Of a DNA stretch of 64,000 nt, positions 53,471-61,310 are shown in pieces. The stretch comes from JBBQNJ01 sp038329845 (GTDB taxonomy: Bacteria; Planctomycetota; Phycisphaerae; Tepidisphaerales; Tepidisphaeraceae): positions 5,313 to 69,312 of the forward strand of contig JBBQNJ010000015.1 in assembly GCA_038329845.1 (NCBI GenBank). The letters run 5' to 3'. The notes beneath the pieces are model-generated. The model made no database searches and had not been told where the DNA came from. It worked only from the letters and a program-made list of their open reading frames with translations. Numbering within the stretch: position 1 is the first letter of the stretch; each line of letters opens with the position of its first letter. Both the position numbers and the translations under genes were made by a program.

Positions 53471-53549
53471 CAGGGGGACATCTGGAATATTCCCTCGACG
53501 GGCGCTGGCAGGGGCGGATGGCGTGCCAGGAATATTCTGGATGTCCCTG
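53471..53549. repeat. Family B inverted repeat (GGGACATCC...GGATGTCCC)
   Basis: The left arm (53471-53493) contains GACATCTGGAATATTCC and the right arm (53529-53549) GGAATATTCTGGATGTC; they are complementary apart from two bases and two extra G. The interior is 35 bases long. One arm-like copy is at 41897-41919. It lies between rplU and the HhH protein gene. Confidence 0.65.
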
Positions 53550-53555
53550 TGCCGC

Positions 53556-53969
53556 TTAGGGTGACGAAATCGGCGGGGTCGGCGGTGGGTCGAATCTCAG
53601 GCACGGTCCGATGCGCTCGATCATGGCGGGGCCGACGCCGGGGACTTTCAGCAGGTCGGTTGGGGACTGGAACGGCCTGGAGCCGCGCCCGGCGTCGATG
53701 AACTGCTGGCGGTAGACGACTATTTGGCGGGCTCGCTTTTCGCCTAATTGCGGCAGGGATGCCAGCGTTGTCCATTCGGCGATGTTGGGGTCGATGCGAT
53801 CCTCGAGCTCTTCGGCGCGGGGACCGGCGATCATCTGGGGGTCGTCCATCGTCGCCGGCTGGCGCCACGCGCGAACCGCCTGGTAGACGAGCAGCGCCCC
53901 CAGCAGCAGCAGCAGGACCCGGCGCTGGGCACCGGTCCAGAAAGGCTCGGGGGGCAGGACTTTGGCCAT
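53556..53969 (-). CDS. Membrane-anchored ComEA-like HhH protein
   Basis: A 137-residue protein with an N-terminal membrane helix (about 17-31, RRVLLLLLGALLVYQAV) and a helix-hairpin-helix pair of the ComEA type: IDPNIAEWTTLASLPQLGEKRARQIV (near 60) and DLLKVPGVGPAMIERI (near 104). ComEA binds DNA in the periplasm during natural uptake. Other competence genes are not seen here, so the role is inferred. It is 27 bases downstream of arfB on the same strand. Confidence 0.78.
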   Translation of the reverse strand: MAKVLPPEPFWTGAQRRVLLLLLGALLVYQAVRAWRQPATMDDPQMIAGPRAEELEDRIDPNIAEWTTLASLPQLGEKRARQIVVYRQQFIDAGRGSRPFQSPTDLLKVPGVGPAMIERIGPCLRFDPPPTPPISSP

Positions 53970-53996
53970 GAGGACCTCTTCCGCGGCGATCGCCGC

Positions 53997-54461
53997 TTAC
54001 CAATCCCCCGTCGAGCGCCGGTCTGACTTCAATTCCCCCCGCCGTCGTTTGCCCTCGAGCCGGCGTTTGCGGCTGGCGCGGGTGGGGCGGGTCTTCCTGC
54101 GACGTTTCGGCTCGACACTCGCTTCGATCAATAATTGCCGCAGCTTTTCCATCGCATCGGCGCGATTGGACTCCTGGCTGCGGTGCGCTTCGGCCGTGAC
54201 GTGGATCTCATCGGCGATCGTCAACCGCCCGCCGGCCAGCGCGCGCAGTCGCGCCATCGCGGCGAGGGACATCCCGCGGAGGTGTTCAAGCGAGAGCCAC
54301 AGCTCCACCTTGGTGTTGACCTTATTGACATTCTGACCGCCCGGCCCGCTCGAGCGGGCGAACTGCATGCGCAGGCCCGCCGGCGCCGTCGAGATGCCCG
54401 GCGCCAGTTCGATCCCGCCTTCGGTAGTTGCGCCCGGTGTGTCGTTCACGCGGTCCATCAT
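53997..54461 (-). CDS. arfB: Alternative ribosome-rescue peptidyl-tRNA hydrolase ArfB
   Basis: A 154-residue RF-1-like protein. The catalytic GGQ lies in ARSSGPGGQNVNKVNTKVELWL (near 40), and the C-terminal tail is strongly basic (PKRRRKTRPTRASRKRRLEGKR), as in ArfB/YaeJ, where it enters the empty mRNA channel of a stalled ribosome. It frees peptides from stalled ribosomes. The start is ATG 54461; a second ATG follows directly. Confidence 0.9.
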   Translation of the reverse strand: MMDRVNDTPGATTEGGIELAPGISTAPAGLRMQFARSSGPGGQNVNKVNTKVELWLSLEHLRGMSLAAMARLRALAGGRLTIADEIHVTAEAHRSQESNRADAMEKLRQLLIEASVEPKRRRKTRPTRASRKRRLEGKRRRGELKSDRRSTGDW

Positions 54462-54609
54462 ACCCGCATCCCGGCGATTGGACGTTCTGTTGCAATCAAG
54501 TAGAAATGTCACGGTCGGCGTTTGTCACCCCCTCACCCCCTCCCCCCCTCACCTTCCCTTCACCCGAGAGTGGCGATCGCCGATGCGCGGACCTATATTG
54601 GATCGTGTC

Positions 54610-55248
54610 ATGGCTGAAACGCATGAGGTCGTAACCAAGGTTTGGATCGAGCCGGGGTGCATCGTCTGCGATGCCTGCGAGAACGAGTGTCCCGAGGTCT
54701 TCGAGGTGCTGGATGAGACGTGCATCGTTCGGCCCGAGGCGCTGAAGCCGGCGTTTTTGATGCCGTTGTCACCCACCGTACGGCTTGCGGCCGAAGCCTG
54801 TCCCGTCGAGGTGATCAAGTTCGAAGCCAAGGAAGTTTCCGGGACCGCGTCGGAAGTGCCCGCGCCGGAAAAGTCGGCGACCAAGGAGAAGCCAACTGTG
54901 GCGGAGAAGCCCGTGGTTGCGGCAGCGCGGGCGGTTCCGGCAGCGCCGGTCCGGCCGGTGGACCTGCCCGACCCTCGCTGGCAGTTTCTTGCGGATGAGA
55001 AGGCCAAGGATGCGGCGGCGAGCGATGATCTCGGCGAGTCGGTGCGTGCCCGCCAGATCGGCCGCATGATGAAGCTGCCGGCCGATGCCCCGCCCGACCA
55101 GCGGATGGCGATGCTGGCCGTCGGCGGGGCGTATCGACCCCAGCCGTCGTTGTCGCAGCGTTTGCGGACCACCGGGCGCACGCGATTCTGGTGGCGAAGG
55201 CCTAAGAGCGTTCCCTCGGATCCGGTTCCCGCCGAAGCGAAAAGCTGA
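54610..55248 (+). CDS. Ferredoxin domain with long Ala/Pro-rich tail
   Basis: A 212-residue protein. Residues 8-75 form a ferredoxin-like domain (CIVCDACENECPEVFEV, then EACPVEVIKF), enough for one [4Fe-4S] cluster. Then come a low-complexity Ala/Pro/Lys linker (about 80-125) and a C-terminal part (125-212) with QIGRMMKLPADAPPDQRMAML and a basic RRPKS end, of unknown function. The start is ATG 54610; ATG 54583 adds nine residues. A role in electron delivery to a protein partner bound by the tail is conceivable. Confidence 0.65.
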   Translation: MAETHEVVTKVWIEPGCIVCDACENECPEVFEVLDETCIVRPEALKPAFLMPLSPTVRLAAEACPVEVIKFEAKEVSGTASEVPAPEKSATKEKPTVAEKPVVAAARAVPAAPVRPVDLPDPRWQFLADEKAKDAAASDDLGESVRARQIGRMMKLPADAPPDQRMAMLAVGGAYRPQPSLSQRLRTTGRTRFWWRRPKSVPSDPVPAEAKS

Positions 55249-55268
55249 CCCGTTCCCCAGGAGCAACC

Positions 55269-56093
55269 ATGGCACATCGCGCGGCCCGCGACCCGAATGC
55301 GGTAGACCTCTGGACCCACAACATTCCCGGCGCCCAGGGCAATGGGCTGGAGGACACGCCGCGATTGACGCCGATGCTCGTCGATTCGTCCGAACCAGCG
55401 GCCGCGGTGGTCGTTTGCCCGGGCGGGGGGTACAACCACCGCGCCGACCACGAAGGCGAGCCGGTCGGGCGATGGCTCAATTCTCTGGGAATCGCCGCTT
55501 TCGTGCTGGACTATCGGGTTTCTCCCTATCGTCACCCCGCGCCTCTCCAGGACGCCCAGCGGGCCATTCGCATGGTGCGACATCAAGCGGAGACATGGCG
55601 CATCGATCCGCGGCGGATCGGCATCCTCGGATTCTCGGCTGGTGGTCACCTGGCGATTTCGGCCGCCACGATCTTCGACGATGGCGATGCTTCATCCGAC
55701 GACCCGATCCAGCGCCAAAGCTGCCGGCCCGATGCCTTCATCTCCTGCTATGCCGTGGTGACGCTCGATTCGCGCTACCATCACGGCGGGTCTCGCCGGG
55801 CCTTGCTGGGCGAAACTCCGCCGCAATCGCTCATCAGTGAATTGAGCCTTCATGCCCGCGTCACCGATCGCACGCCGCCGGCGTTCATCTGGCACACCGC
55901 CGAAGACAAGTCGGTGCCCGTGCAAAACTCGCTGATGCTCGCCCACGCACTCGGCGACCGCGGCGTGCCGTTCTCGCTGCATGTGTTCCCCAAAGGCAAT
56001 CACGGGATGGGCCTGGCCGCGTCAAACCCGATCGTGAGCGCCTGGACGCAGCTGTGCGCTGATTGGCTGGGCGAGATCGGGTTCCGTTCCTAG
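55269..56093 (+). CDS. Alpha/beta hydrolase, acetyl esterase-like
   Basis: A 274-residue esterase-type hydrolase. CPGGGYNHRADHEGEP (near 49) is the HGGG-like oxyanion motif, GFSAGGHLA (near 120) bears the nucleophile Ser, an Asp is in AEDKSVPVQNSL (near 217), and the His is in KGNHGMGLA (near 248). This pattern is typical of carbohydrate acetyl esterases of the BD-FAE/Axe type. There is no signal peptide. AGGAG lies six bases before ATG 55269. It could deacetylate sugars taken into the cell. Confidence 0.85.
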   Translation: MAHRAARDPNAVDLWTHNIPGAQGNGLEDTPRLTPMLVDSSEPAAAVVVCPGGGYNHRADHEGEPVGRWLNSLGIAAFVLDYRVSPYRHPAPLQDAQRAIRMVRHQAETWRIDPRRIGILGFSAGGHLAISAATIFDDGDASSDDPIQRQSCRPDAFISCYAVVTLDSRYHHGGSRRALLGETPPQSLISELSLHARVTDRTPPAFIWHTAEDKSVPVQNSLMLAHALGDRGVPFSLHVFPKGNHGMGLAASNPIVSAWTQLCADWLGEIGFRS

Positions 56094-56122
56094 CGGGCCA
56101 TCCGAGCCGAAGCGCAGATTGA

Positions 56123-56707
56123 CTACGCCGGAAAATCCACGCCCCGGTAGATTTCCGCCAGCGGTATAGTCAGCTCGAGGCTGCGCAGGACGGCGGTGGC
56201 TTCGATGCCGGACCAGGTCTGGAATAGCCAGGCGCCTTCGGGTTGGCGGAAATAGGTTTCGATCATCGGCTGGTTTTGGGCCACCAAAACGTATTCCTGC
56301 AACGACTCCAGTTCGCGGTAGAGCGCGAACTTCTGAACCCGGTTGTACATCTCGGTCGATTCCGAGAGAACTTCAATCACGGCCTTGGGGTTGGTGATCG
56401 TCGTTTTTTTTGGGTCGTCCACATCAAGCGCCGGCTCGCCGCAGACGATGGAGATGTCAGGATAGATATAACTCTGGCGGCTGGGGATGCGGACGCGCAT
56501 GTTACACCCAAGCGGATGGCATCCTCGGCTTTTCGATCGCCCATGCAACCCGGTAGCGAGGTGAGCCCCGATCATCGCGTGTGCGTAGGTTCCGGCCGGC
56601 ATAGCGAGAATCTCGCCATCGTGAAACTCGTGGCGGTCGACTGCGAGTTCCTCGCGCTGGAGATACTCGGCGATCGTGTAGCGAGGCTTTTCCGCGGGCA
56701 GACCCAT
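56123..56707 (-). CDS. Uma2 family (DUF820) restriction endonuclease-like protein
   Basis: A 194-residue Uma2/DUF820 protein with a PD-(D/E)XK-like fold. It shows YTIAEYLQRE near the start, HEFHDGEILAMPAG, a core YPDISIVCGEP and KAVIEVLSEST with the conserved Asp and Glu, then YRELESLQEYVLV. Such genes occur in many copies in planctomycetes and cyanobacteria; their function is unknown. The start is ATG 56707; ATG 56719 is also possible. Confidence 0.83.
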   Translation of the reverse strand: MGLPAEKPRYTIAEYLQREELAVDRHEFHDGEILAMPAGTYAHAMIGAHLATGLHGRSKSRGCHPLGCNMRVRIPSRQSYIYPDISIVCGEPALDVDDPKKTTITNPKAVIEVLSESTEMYNRVQKFALYRELESLQEYVLVAQNQPMIETYFRQPEGAWLFQTWSGIEATAVLRSLELTIPLAEIYRGVDFPA

Positions 56708-56727
56708 GACGCCAATCATACTGCCGT

Positions 56728-57042
56728 TCAATCGAGATGGAACACTTCGCGCAGCTCCTGGGACACGGGGCTGTGGTCCGGGTTCGACGGCATCACGTCA
56801 CCCATGTGCTTCCACCAGCGTTGGCAGACCTCGGTCCGCGCGATCGCGGCCCAGCGGGCTTCGTCCTCGATCTCAACATACCCGAAGAGCTGGCGCGTCT
56901 GGGGATGCAGGAAGATCGAATAGTTGTGAACGCCGTGCGACTTCAGCGTCGCCTCGAGTTCGGCCCAGATCGGATTATGGCGGCGCTCATACTCCGGCTC
57001 GCTCCCGGCGTTGACGCTCATCACGAATGTTTTTCGTATCAC
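56728..57042 (-). CDS. rhaM: L-rhamnose mutarotase
   Basis: A 104-residue RhaM, exactly the length of the E. coli protein, and very similar along its length: RRHNPIWAELEATLKSHGVHNYSIFL, then CQRWWKHMGDVMPSNPDHSPVSQELREVF. It interconverts alpha- and beta-L-rhamnose before isomerisation. GTG 57042 is chosen because AGGAG stands seven bases before it and VIRKTFVM matches the known start. Its first 56 bases overlap the end of the sulfatase-like gene in another frame, so the two are probably coupled. Confidence 0.92.
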   Translation of the reverse strand: MIRKTFVMSVNAGSEPEYERRHNPIWAELEATLKSHGVHNYSIFLHPQTRQLFGYVEIEDEARWAAIARTEVCQRWWKHMGDVMPSNPDHSPVSQELREVFHLD

Positions 57043-59317
57043 GATCCGGCTCCTTCGGCGCCCGCGGCGCCGGTACGTATCCATGGTCAATTAAATCCTG
57101 GTGAAAAACCGGGAAATCGGTCTTGCCCTCGGCGGTCTTCCATCGCCCGATCACCTTGAGCTTTACCGGGATCTTCACCAGTTCCGTTCCCAGAAAATCC
57201 CCGGTCGTCTTCAGCGTCTCGTCCTGCTTGAGTATGAAGTCTTCCAGTCGCAACGAGAGCCATTTCGCCGGCTTGGGGGTCGATCGGACGATCTCCATCT
57301 GGTATTTCCAACTGATCGCCCGTTGCAAACGCTCATCGGCGGTTTTCTGGCAGGGGATGCCGAAAAATGACAGGTCGTCGGTCACGTGAGCCCTGAGGAT
57401 GCAGTCGCGCGGATCGCGGATCCAGTGGATGTAGTTCAGGTCGGGGAACAATCTGGCGATCCACGGAAAGCACAGCGTCGTCTCGGGGATTTTCCACCCT
57501 TTGCGCCTCGCCGGGCTGCTCAGCACCGACGCGAGGTACTGCTCGATCAGCTTGGCGAACGCTGGATCGATTTTCCCTTCGTGCAGCCGGCTGAAATCCC
57601 ACTGCATCGGCCCGGTCTGGCGGACCTGCCTGGCCAGCACCCGGCAGGCTTCGTACATGGGCTCGGGCGGCAGCAGATCGCCCGAGACGTTCAGCGTGTT
57701 TCCCATATAGACGCCCGACTGGCTCAAGGTGTGAGAGATGGCGCGGGTTCCGGAATGCCCGCGACCGATGATCGTCACGAACAGCGAATCATCCCCCGGG
57801 CGATGTTCGCCGCGGGCGGCATACTTGGCACCCGACACGTCGGCGGCGCTCTTCTCGGCCGCCGCGGGCTTGGCTTGTATCGCCTGGTTGGCTTGGAGCT
57901 TGGCCGCGGCCTTGGGATCGCCGATATGCAGCGTGTCGTACGCCTGCTGCGACGACTTGAAGGCCGTGATCTCTTTGTGCCCGTGCCACGCCCCCTGGTG
58001 CAGCATGGGATTGCTGATGCCCATCTCCTTTTCCCGCCGGGCGATGAACGTTTCCATCCGCCGGCGAAGCGTCTTTACGATGTCGGGGTTCTCTTCAGCG
58101 ACGTTGCGATCCTCATGCGGATCGGTCAACAGGTTGTACAACTCGATTTTCGGCTTGAAATGGAAGTCCGGCTCGAGGGCGATCATCAGCTTCCATTCGG
58201 GCGTGCGCCAGCCGTGCTTGCGCATCCAGGTGCATTCGGTGATGTAGAACTCGCTGGCGAAACTGGCGACGTCGCCGCGCACCAGTTGCATCAGCGATTG
58301 CCCGTCGAACTGCGTCTTGGTGCGAATCCCGGCCAATTCCATCAATGTGGGAACCAGGTCCTTGTGCTGGTTGTACCCGCCGATCCGCCGTCCCGCCGGG
58401 ACCTTGCCGGGATAGCGGATGATCAGCGGCACATGCAGCGTCACGTCATACATGCCGTGGTGGTCGTACCAGCACTCGTGGTCGTCGAGCGTCTCGCCGT
58501 GGTCGCCGTTGAGGACGATGATCGTTTCCTCGGCGATCTCCAACGCGTCGAGCTGGGTGAAAATCCGCTGGATGCATGAATCCATGTAGGTGACGGCCCC
58601 GTCGTACTGGGCGTTGATGTACTCGGCATCGGTGCAGCCGGGGGGGAACCAGGTGGCGAAGTAGTCGCGGAACGGTTTGAAGTTCATCACCGGCTCGAGC
58701 GACTTGTTCTTCGGGTCCAGTTCGTTGCCGTGATACCAGATGCGATCGAAGGGGACCGGCGGCAGGTAAGGCGAGTGGGGGTCCATGTGGCGCAGCATCA
58801 TAAACCAGGGTTTTCCGGTTTTTCGCCGCTCGGCATTCAGGCGATCGATCTCCGGCTGGGTCACTTCATTGAGATTCTGCGCCTTGGGGCTTCGCCCCGA
58901 GTCCCACGATCCCCAGCCGGAAAAATCGAGATAGTTCTCGAACCCGCGCGAGGAAGGGTTCCACTTGAACCCCACACACGTCGTGTTGTATCCCGCGTCC
59001 CGGCAGATTTCGGCCAAAGTCTTGACCTTGTCGGTCAGCCCGCCTTGATGGCGCAGCGCCACGACCTCCGTTCCAAAGCAGTCGCGGCCGGTCAACATCG
59101 ACGCATACGCCGGAGTCGTGGGAATATGGGCCGAATAAGTCCGCTCGAAGAGCGTTGCTCCGCGGGCGAATTTGTCGATATGCGGCGTCGTTTGACGCGA
59201 ATAGCCGTAACAGCTCATCCGATCGGCCAACAGCGAATCGATCGCGATCAGCAGAATGTTCGGATGCGTCGCGGCGGGTTTTTTCACCGACCGCTTCGAG
59301 GGATTTGACTTGGCCAT
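56987..59317 (-). CDS. Sulfatase-like (Thr nucleophile) domain fused to sulfotransferase
   Basis: A 776-residue fusion. Residues about 18-435 are an alkaline-phosphatase-superfamily sulfatase domain: AIDSLLADRMSCYGY (first metal Asp), LNGDHGETLDDH (near 269) and MDPHSPY. At the formylglycine site the motif C-x-P-x-R is replaced by Thr67-Thr-Pro-Ala-Tyr71, followed normally by ASMLTG. A Thr in this place is the nucleophile of phosphodiesterases, as in the protein at 34614-35732. After an Ala/Lys linker (466-505), residues 512-745 look like a PAPS-dependent sulfotransferase: GRGHSGTR (518-525) as 5'-phosphosulfate loop and WIRDPRD as 3'-phosphate site. No signal peptide is seen. Confidence 0.8.
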   Translation of the reverse strand: MAKSNPSKRSVKKPAATHPNILLIAIDSLLADRMSCYGYSRQTTPHIDKFARGATLFERTYSAHIPTTPAYASMLTGRDCFGTEVVALRHQGGLTDKVKTLAEICRDAGYNTTCVGFKWNPSSRGFENYLDFSGWGSWDSGRSPKAQNLNEVTQPEIDRLNAERRKTGKPWFMMLRHMDPHSPYLPPVPFDRIWYHGNELDPKNKSLEPVMNFKPFRDYFATWFPPGCTDAEYINAQYDGAVTYMDSCIQRIFTQLDALEIAEETIIVLNGDHGETLDDHECWYDHHGMYDVTLHVPLIIRYPGKVPAGRRIGGYNQHKDLVPTLMELAGIRTKTQFDGQSLMQLVRGDVASFASEFYITECTWMRKHGWRTPEWKLMIALEPDFHFKPKIELYNLLTDPHEDRNVAEENPDIVKTLRRRMETFIARREKEMGISNPMLHQGAWHGHKEITAFKSSQQAYDTLHIGDPKAAAKLQANQAIQAKPAAAEKSAADVSGAKYAARGEHRPGDDSLFVTIIGRGHSGTRAISHTLSQSGVYMGNTLNVSGDLLPPEPMYEACRVLARQVRQTGPMQWDFSRLHEGKIDPAFAKLIEQYLASVLSSPARRKGWKIPETTLCFPWIARLFPDLNYIHWIRDPRDCILRAHVTDDLSFFGIPCQKTADERLQRAISWKYQMEIVRSTPKPAKWLSLRLEDFILKQDETLKTTGDFLGTELVKIPVKLKVIGRWKTAEGKTDFPVFHQDLIDHGYVPAPRAPKEPDRDTKNIRDERQRRERAGV

Positions 59318-59359
59318 GGAGATACGTGTCCTTTCGGGGGGTTCGATTCGTTAACCAAT

Positions 59360-60400
59360 TCAGGCGATTTCAACGCGGCGTCCCAGCTCCGACGAGCGAT
59401 GGCACGCCAAGGTCATCTCCAGTGCTGTACGACCTTCCTCGGCCGTGGCGATGGCGGGGCGCCGGCCCTGGAAAAACTCGAGGATCGCAGGGGCTAGCGC
59501 CGCGATCCGCTGTCCGTGATTGGAAGGCGAGGCGATGTCCTCGATCGTCCAACCGGCGTCGCCGGTCTTGAACCATTTCAGGCCGATCCCGCCCGGGGGT
59601 CGGGGAATGTTGGCACTGGGGACATCCCCGAAGTTCTGGATGATCGTTCCGCGCTCGCAGACAACTTCGGTGGTGTTTTCCCCGGCCGAACAGACGAACG
59701 AGCAAGCCACTTCGGCGAAGGCGCCGTCGGGATAGCGAAAGATGGCCACGCCGTGATCATCGGGAACTGATGGGTTGTGTAGCGTGTCGATCTCGGCCAT
59801 GACGCTGCGCGGCTTGCCAAGCAGCCACAACATAAAGTCGATCGCGTGGGCCGCGTCATCGGCCCACATGCCTCGGTTCAGCTCGGGCCGCACGTGCCAG
59901 CTCTTGTCGAAATCCTTCCATTGATGCGTCGGCAATCCATGGCGACGGCGGACCATGAAAACCCGGCCAAACCCGCCGTCCGCCAGCAACTGCTTTATCC
60001 GAAGGTTCTGCGGGTCGATCCGCATCTGCCAGGCGAGGGTGAAAGGCACTTGATGACGATCCACCGCCGCGACGATCCGATCGGCCTGCTCGAGTGTCAG
60101 GGCGATCGGCTTTTGCAGCACGATCGTCTTGCCGGCGGCGGCGGCGATCTCCACCAGTTCGGCGTGCAACGATGTTTCGGCGCCGATGATAACGCCCTGA
60201 ATATTATCCCGCCGGCACAGCGCCTCGGCCGATTCGCACGCGGCCATGCCCCAGGTGTCGTGGGCCTCGTCGGCGCGGGTGCGATCGTGATCCCACACCG
60301 TCGCCAGCGACGGGGCATCGCTCGTCATTGCCGCCCAGCGGCGGCAATACGTCGCAATGTGTCCGTGTGCCAGGCCGAGGATTCCGATGCCGATCGTCAT
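59360..60400 (-). CDS. Gfo/Idh/MocA family oxidoreductase
   Basis: A 346-residue NAD(P)-dependent sugar dehydrogenase-like protein. The Rossmann start is GIGILGLAHGHIA, and the usual EKP catalytic motif reads QKP (VLQKPIAL, near 95), which still has the Lys. The C-terminal domain shows DDAAHAIDFMLWLLG, with the His position of the family. Substrates of such enzymes include sugars, inositols and glycosides. It lies 42 bases before the sulfatase-like gene. Confidence 0.87.
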   Translation of the reverse strand: MTIGIGILGLAHGHIATYCRRWAAMTSDAPSLATVWDHDRTRADEAHDTWGMAACESAEALCRRDNIQGVIIGAETSLHAELVEIAAAAGKTIVLQKPIALTLEQADRIVAAVDRHQVPFTLAWQMRIDPQNLRIKQLLADGGFGRVFMVRRRHGLPTHQWKDFDKSWHVRPELNRGMWADDAAHAIDFMLWLLGKPRSVMAEIDTLHNPSVPDDHGVAIFRYPDGAFAEVACSFVCSAGENTTEVVCERGTIIQNFGDVPSANIPRPPGGIGLKWFKTGDAGWTIEDIASPSNHGQRIAALAPAILEFFQGRRPAIATAEEGRTALEMTLACHRSSELGRRVEIA

Positions 60401-60484
60401 GGTCGTTTTTACCGTGGGAGGCTGGGGGCGATCACAGAGGCGACGCCGAGGATTCGATTCCGATCGTCATGGTCGTTGTTACCG
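60377..60484. repeat. Direct duplication around a start codon
   Basis: CCGATCGTCATGGTCGTT with its flanks occurs at about 60376-60412 and again at about 60447-60484, 70 bases apart. Read on the minus strand, both copies begin ATGACGATCGG. The downstream one opens the dehydrogenase gene; the upstream one gives a frame that stops after 12 codons. Confidence 0.6.
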
Positions 60485-61276
60485 CGCGCCGCAGGCTTGC
60501 AGCGACGCCTGCATATGCCCGCGTGCCTCGGCGGCGATCGCCACGCAGCGGGTCAGTTCGTACGCCTTGGCGCCGATCACCTCCAGATCGATCGGTCCGC
60601 GATAGCCGTTTTCATGCAGAACCCGCAAGTATCCCAGCAGGTCGATGTCGCCGCGGCCGTTGGCCTGGTTTTCCGGCGTGCCGGGGTTTTGCTGGCGGCC
60701 CTTGCAGTCGCGGATATGCACATGCTTGACCCGCGACATTACCGCCGCGATCGCCTCGACGGGGTTCTCTCCGGCCCGCCAGATGTGGCTGGGGTCCATG
60801 TCCAGTCCCAGGCTCGCCTGCGGCAGCGCCGCCAGCACCTTCAACGTGGTGGGGGTGTTGTACACGTACTGCCCCACGTGCGCCTTGAAGCAGAGCGTCA
60901 CCCCGAAATGCGCGGCTCGATCGGCCAGCTTTCCCAGCGAATCGACCACCGGCTGGAATGTCGATTCATCATTGGCCTTGCCGCCCGGCCCGCAATTGAT
61001 GATCGGAATGCCGATCTCGGCGGCGGCGGCGAACGCCAGCTCCATCTTCTTCGTATCCTGCGATGGCTGCTCCATCGCCAGGATCGGCAATTGATGTTCC
61101 GCCGCGAGCGCCTTGATCTGGGGAGCCAGCTCGCGCCAGCGCTCCAGGACCAGATGCTGGCTCATCGAGTCGATGGCCGACAGCTCGATTCCATCGTAGC
61201 CGCACATCGCCCCGTGCTTAAACGCCGTCGCCAGGTCGAAGCCGCCAAACAAGACACTGTTGAATCCAATCTTCAT
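60479..61276 (-). CDS. Sugar phosphate isomerase/epimerase-like TIM barrel
   Basis: A 265-residue xylose isomerase-like TIM barrel. Metal-site residues appear in FKAHVGQYVYN, LGLDMDPSHIWRAG (near 158) and VHIRDCKG (near 186), with IDLEVIGAK near the end. The family includes D-tagatose 3-epimerase, inosose dehydratase/isomerase and similar enzymes. It is placed between two dehydrogenase genes, and such pairs often act in turn on one sugar or cyclitol. ATG 61276 starts the conserved MKIGFNS. Confidence 0.85.
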   Translation of the reverse strand: MKIGFNSVLFGGFDLATAFKHGAMCGYDGIELSAIDSMSQHLVLERWRELAPQIKALAAEHQLPILAMEQPSQDTKKMELAFAAAAEIGIPIINCGPGGKANDESTFQPVVDSLGKLADRAAHFGVTLCFKAHVGQYVYNTPTTLKVLAALPQASLGLDMDPSHIWRAGENPVEAIAAVMSRVKHVHIRDCKGRQQNPGTPENQANGRGDIDLLGYLRVLHENGYRGPIDLEVIGAKAYELTRCVAIAAEARGHMQASLQACGAR

Positions 61277-61310
61277 GCTTTCCCGCCAGGGTAAGGGTCC
61301 AGGGTAAGGG

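Noticed and set aside
56987..59317. Ordinary formylglycine sulfatase
   Set aside because: The Cys or Ser and the Arg of C/S-x-P-x-R are Thr67 and Tyr71, so the usual modification cannot occur.
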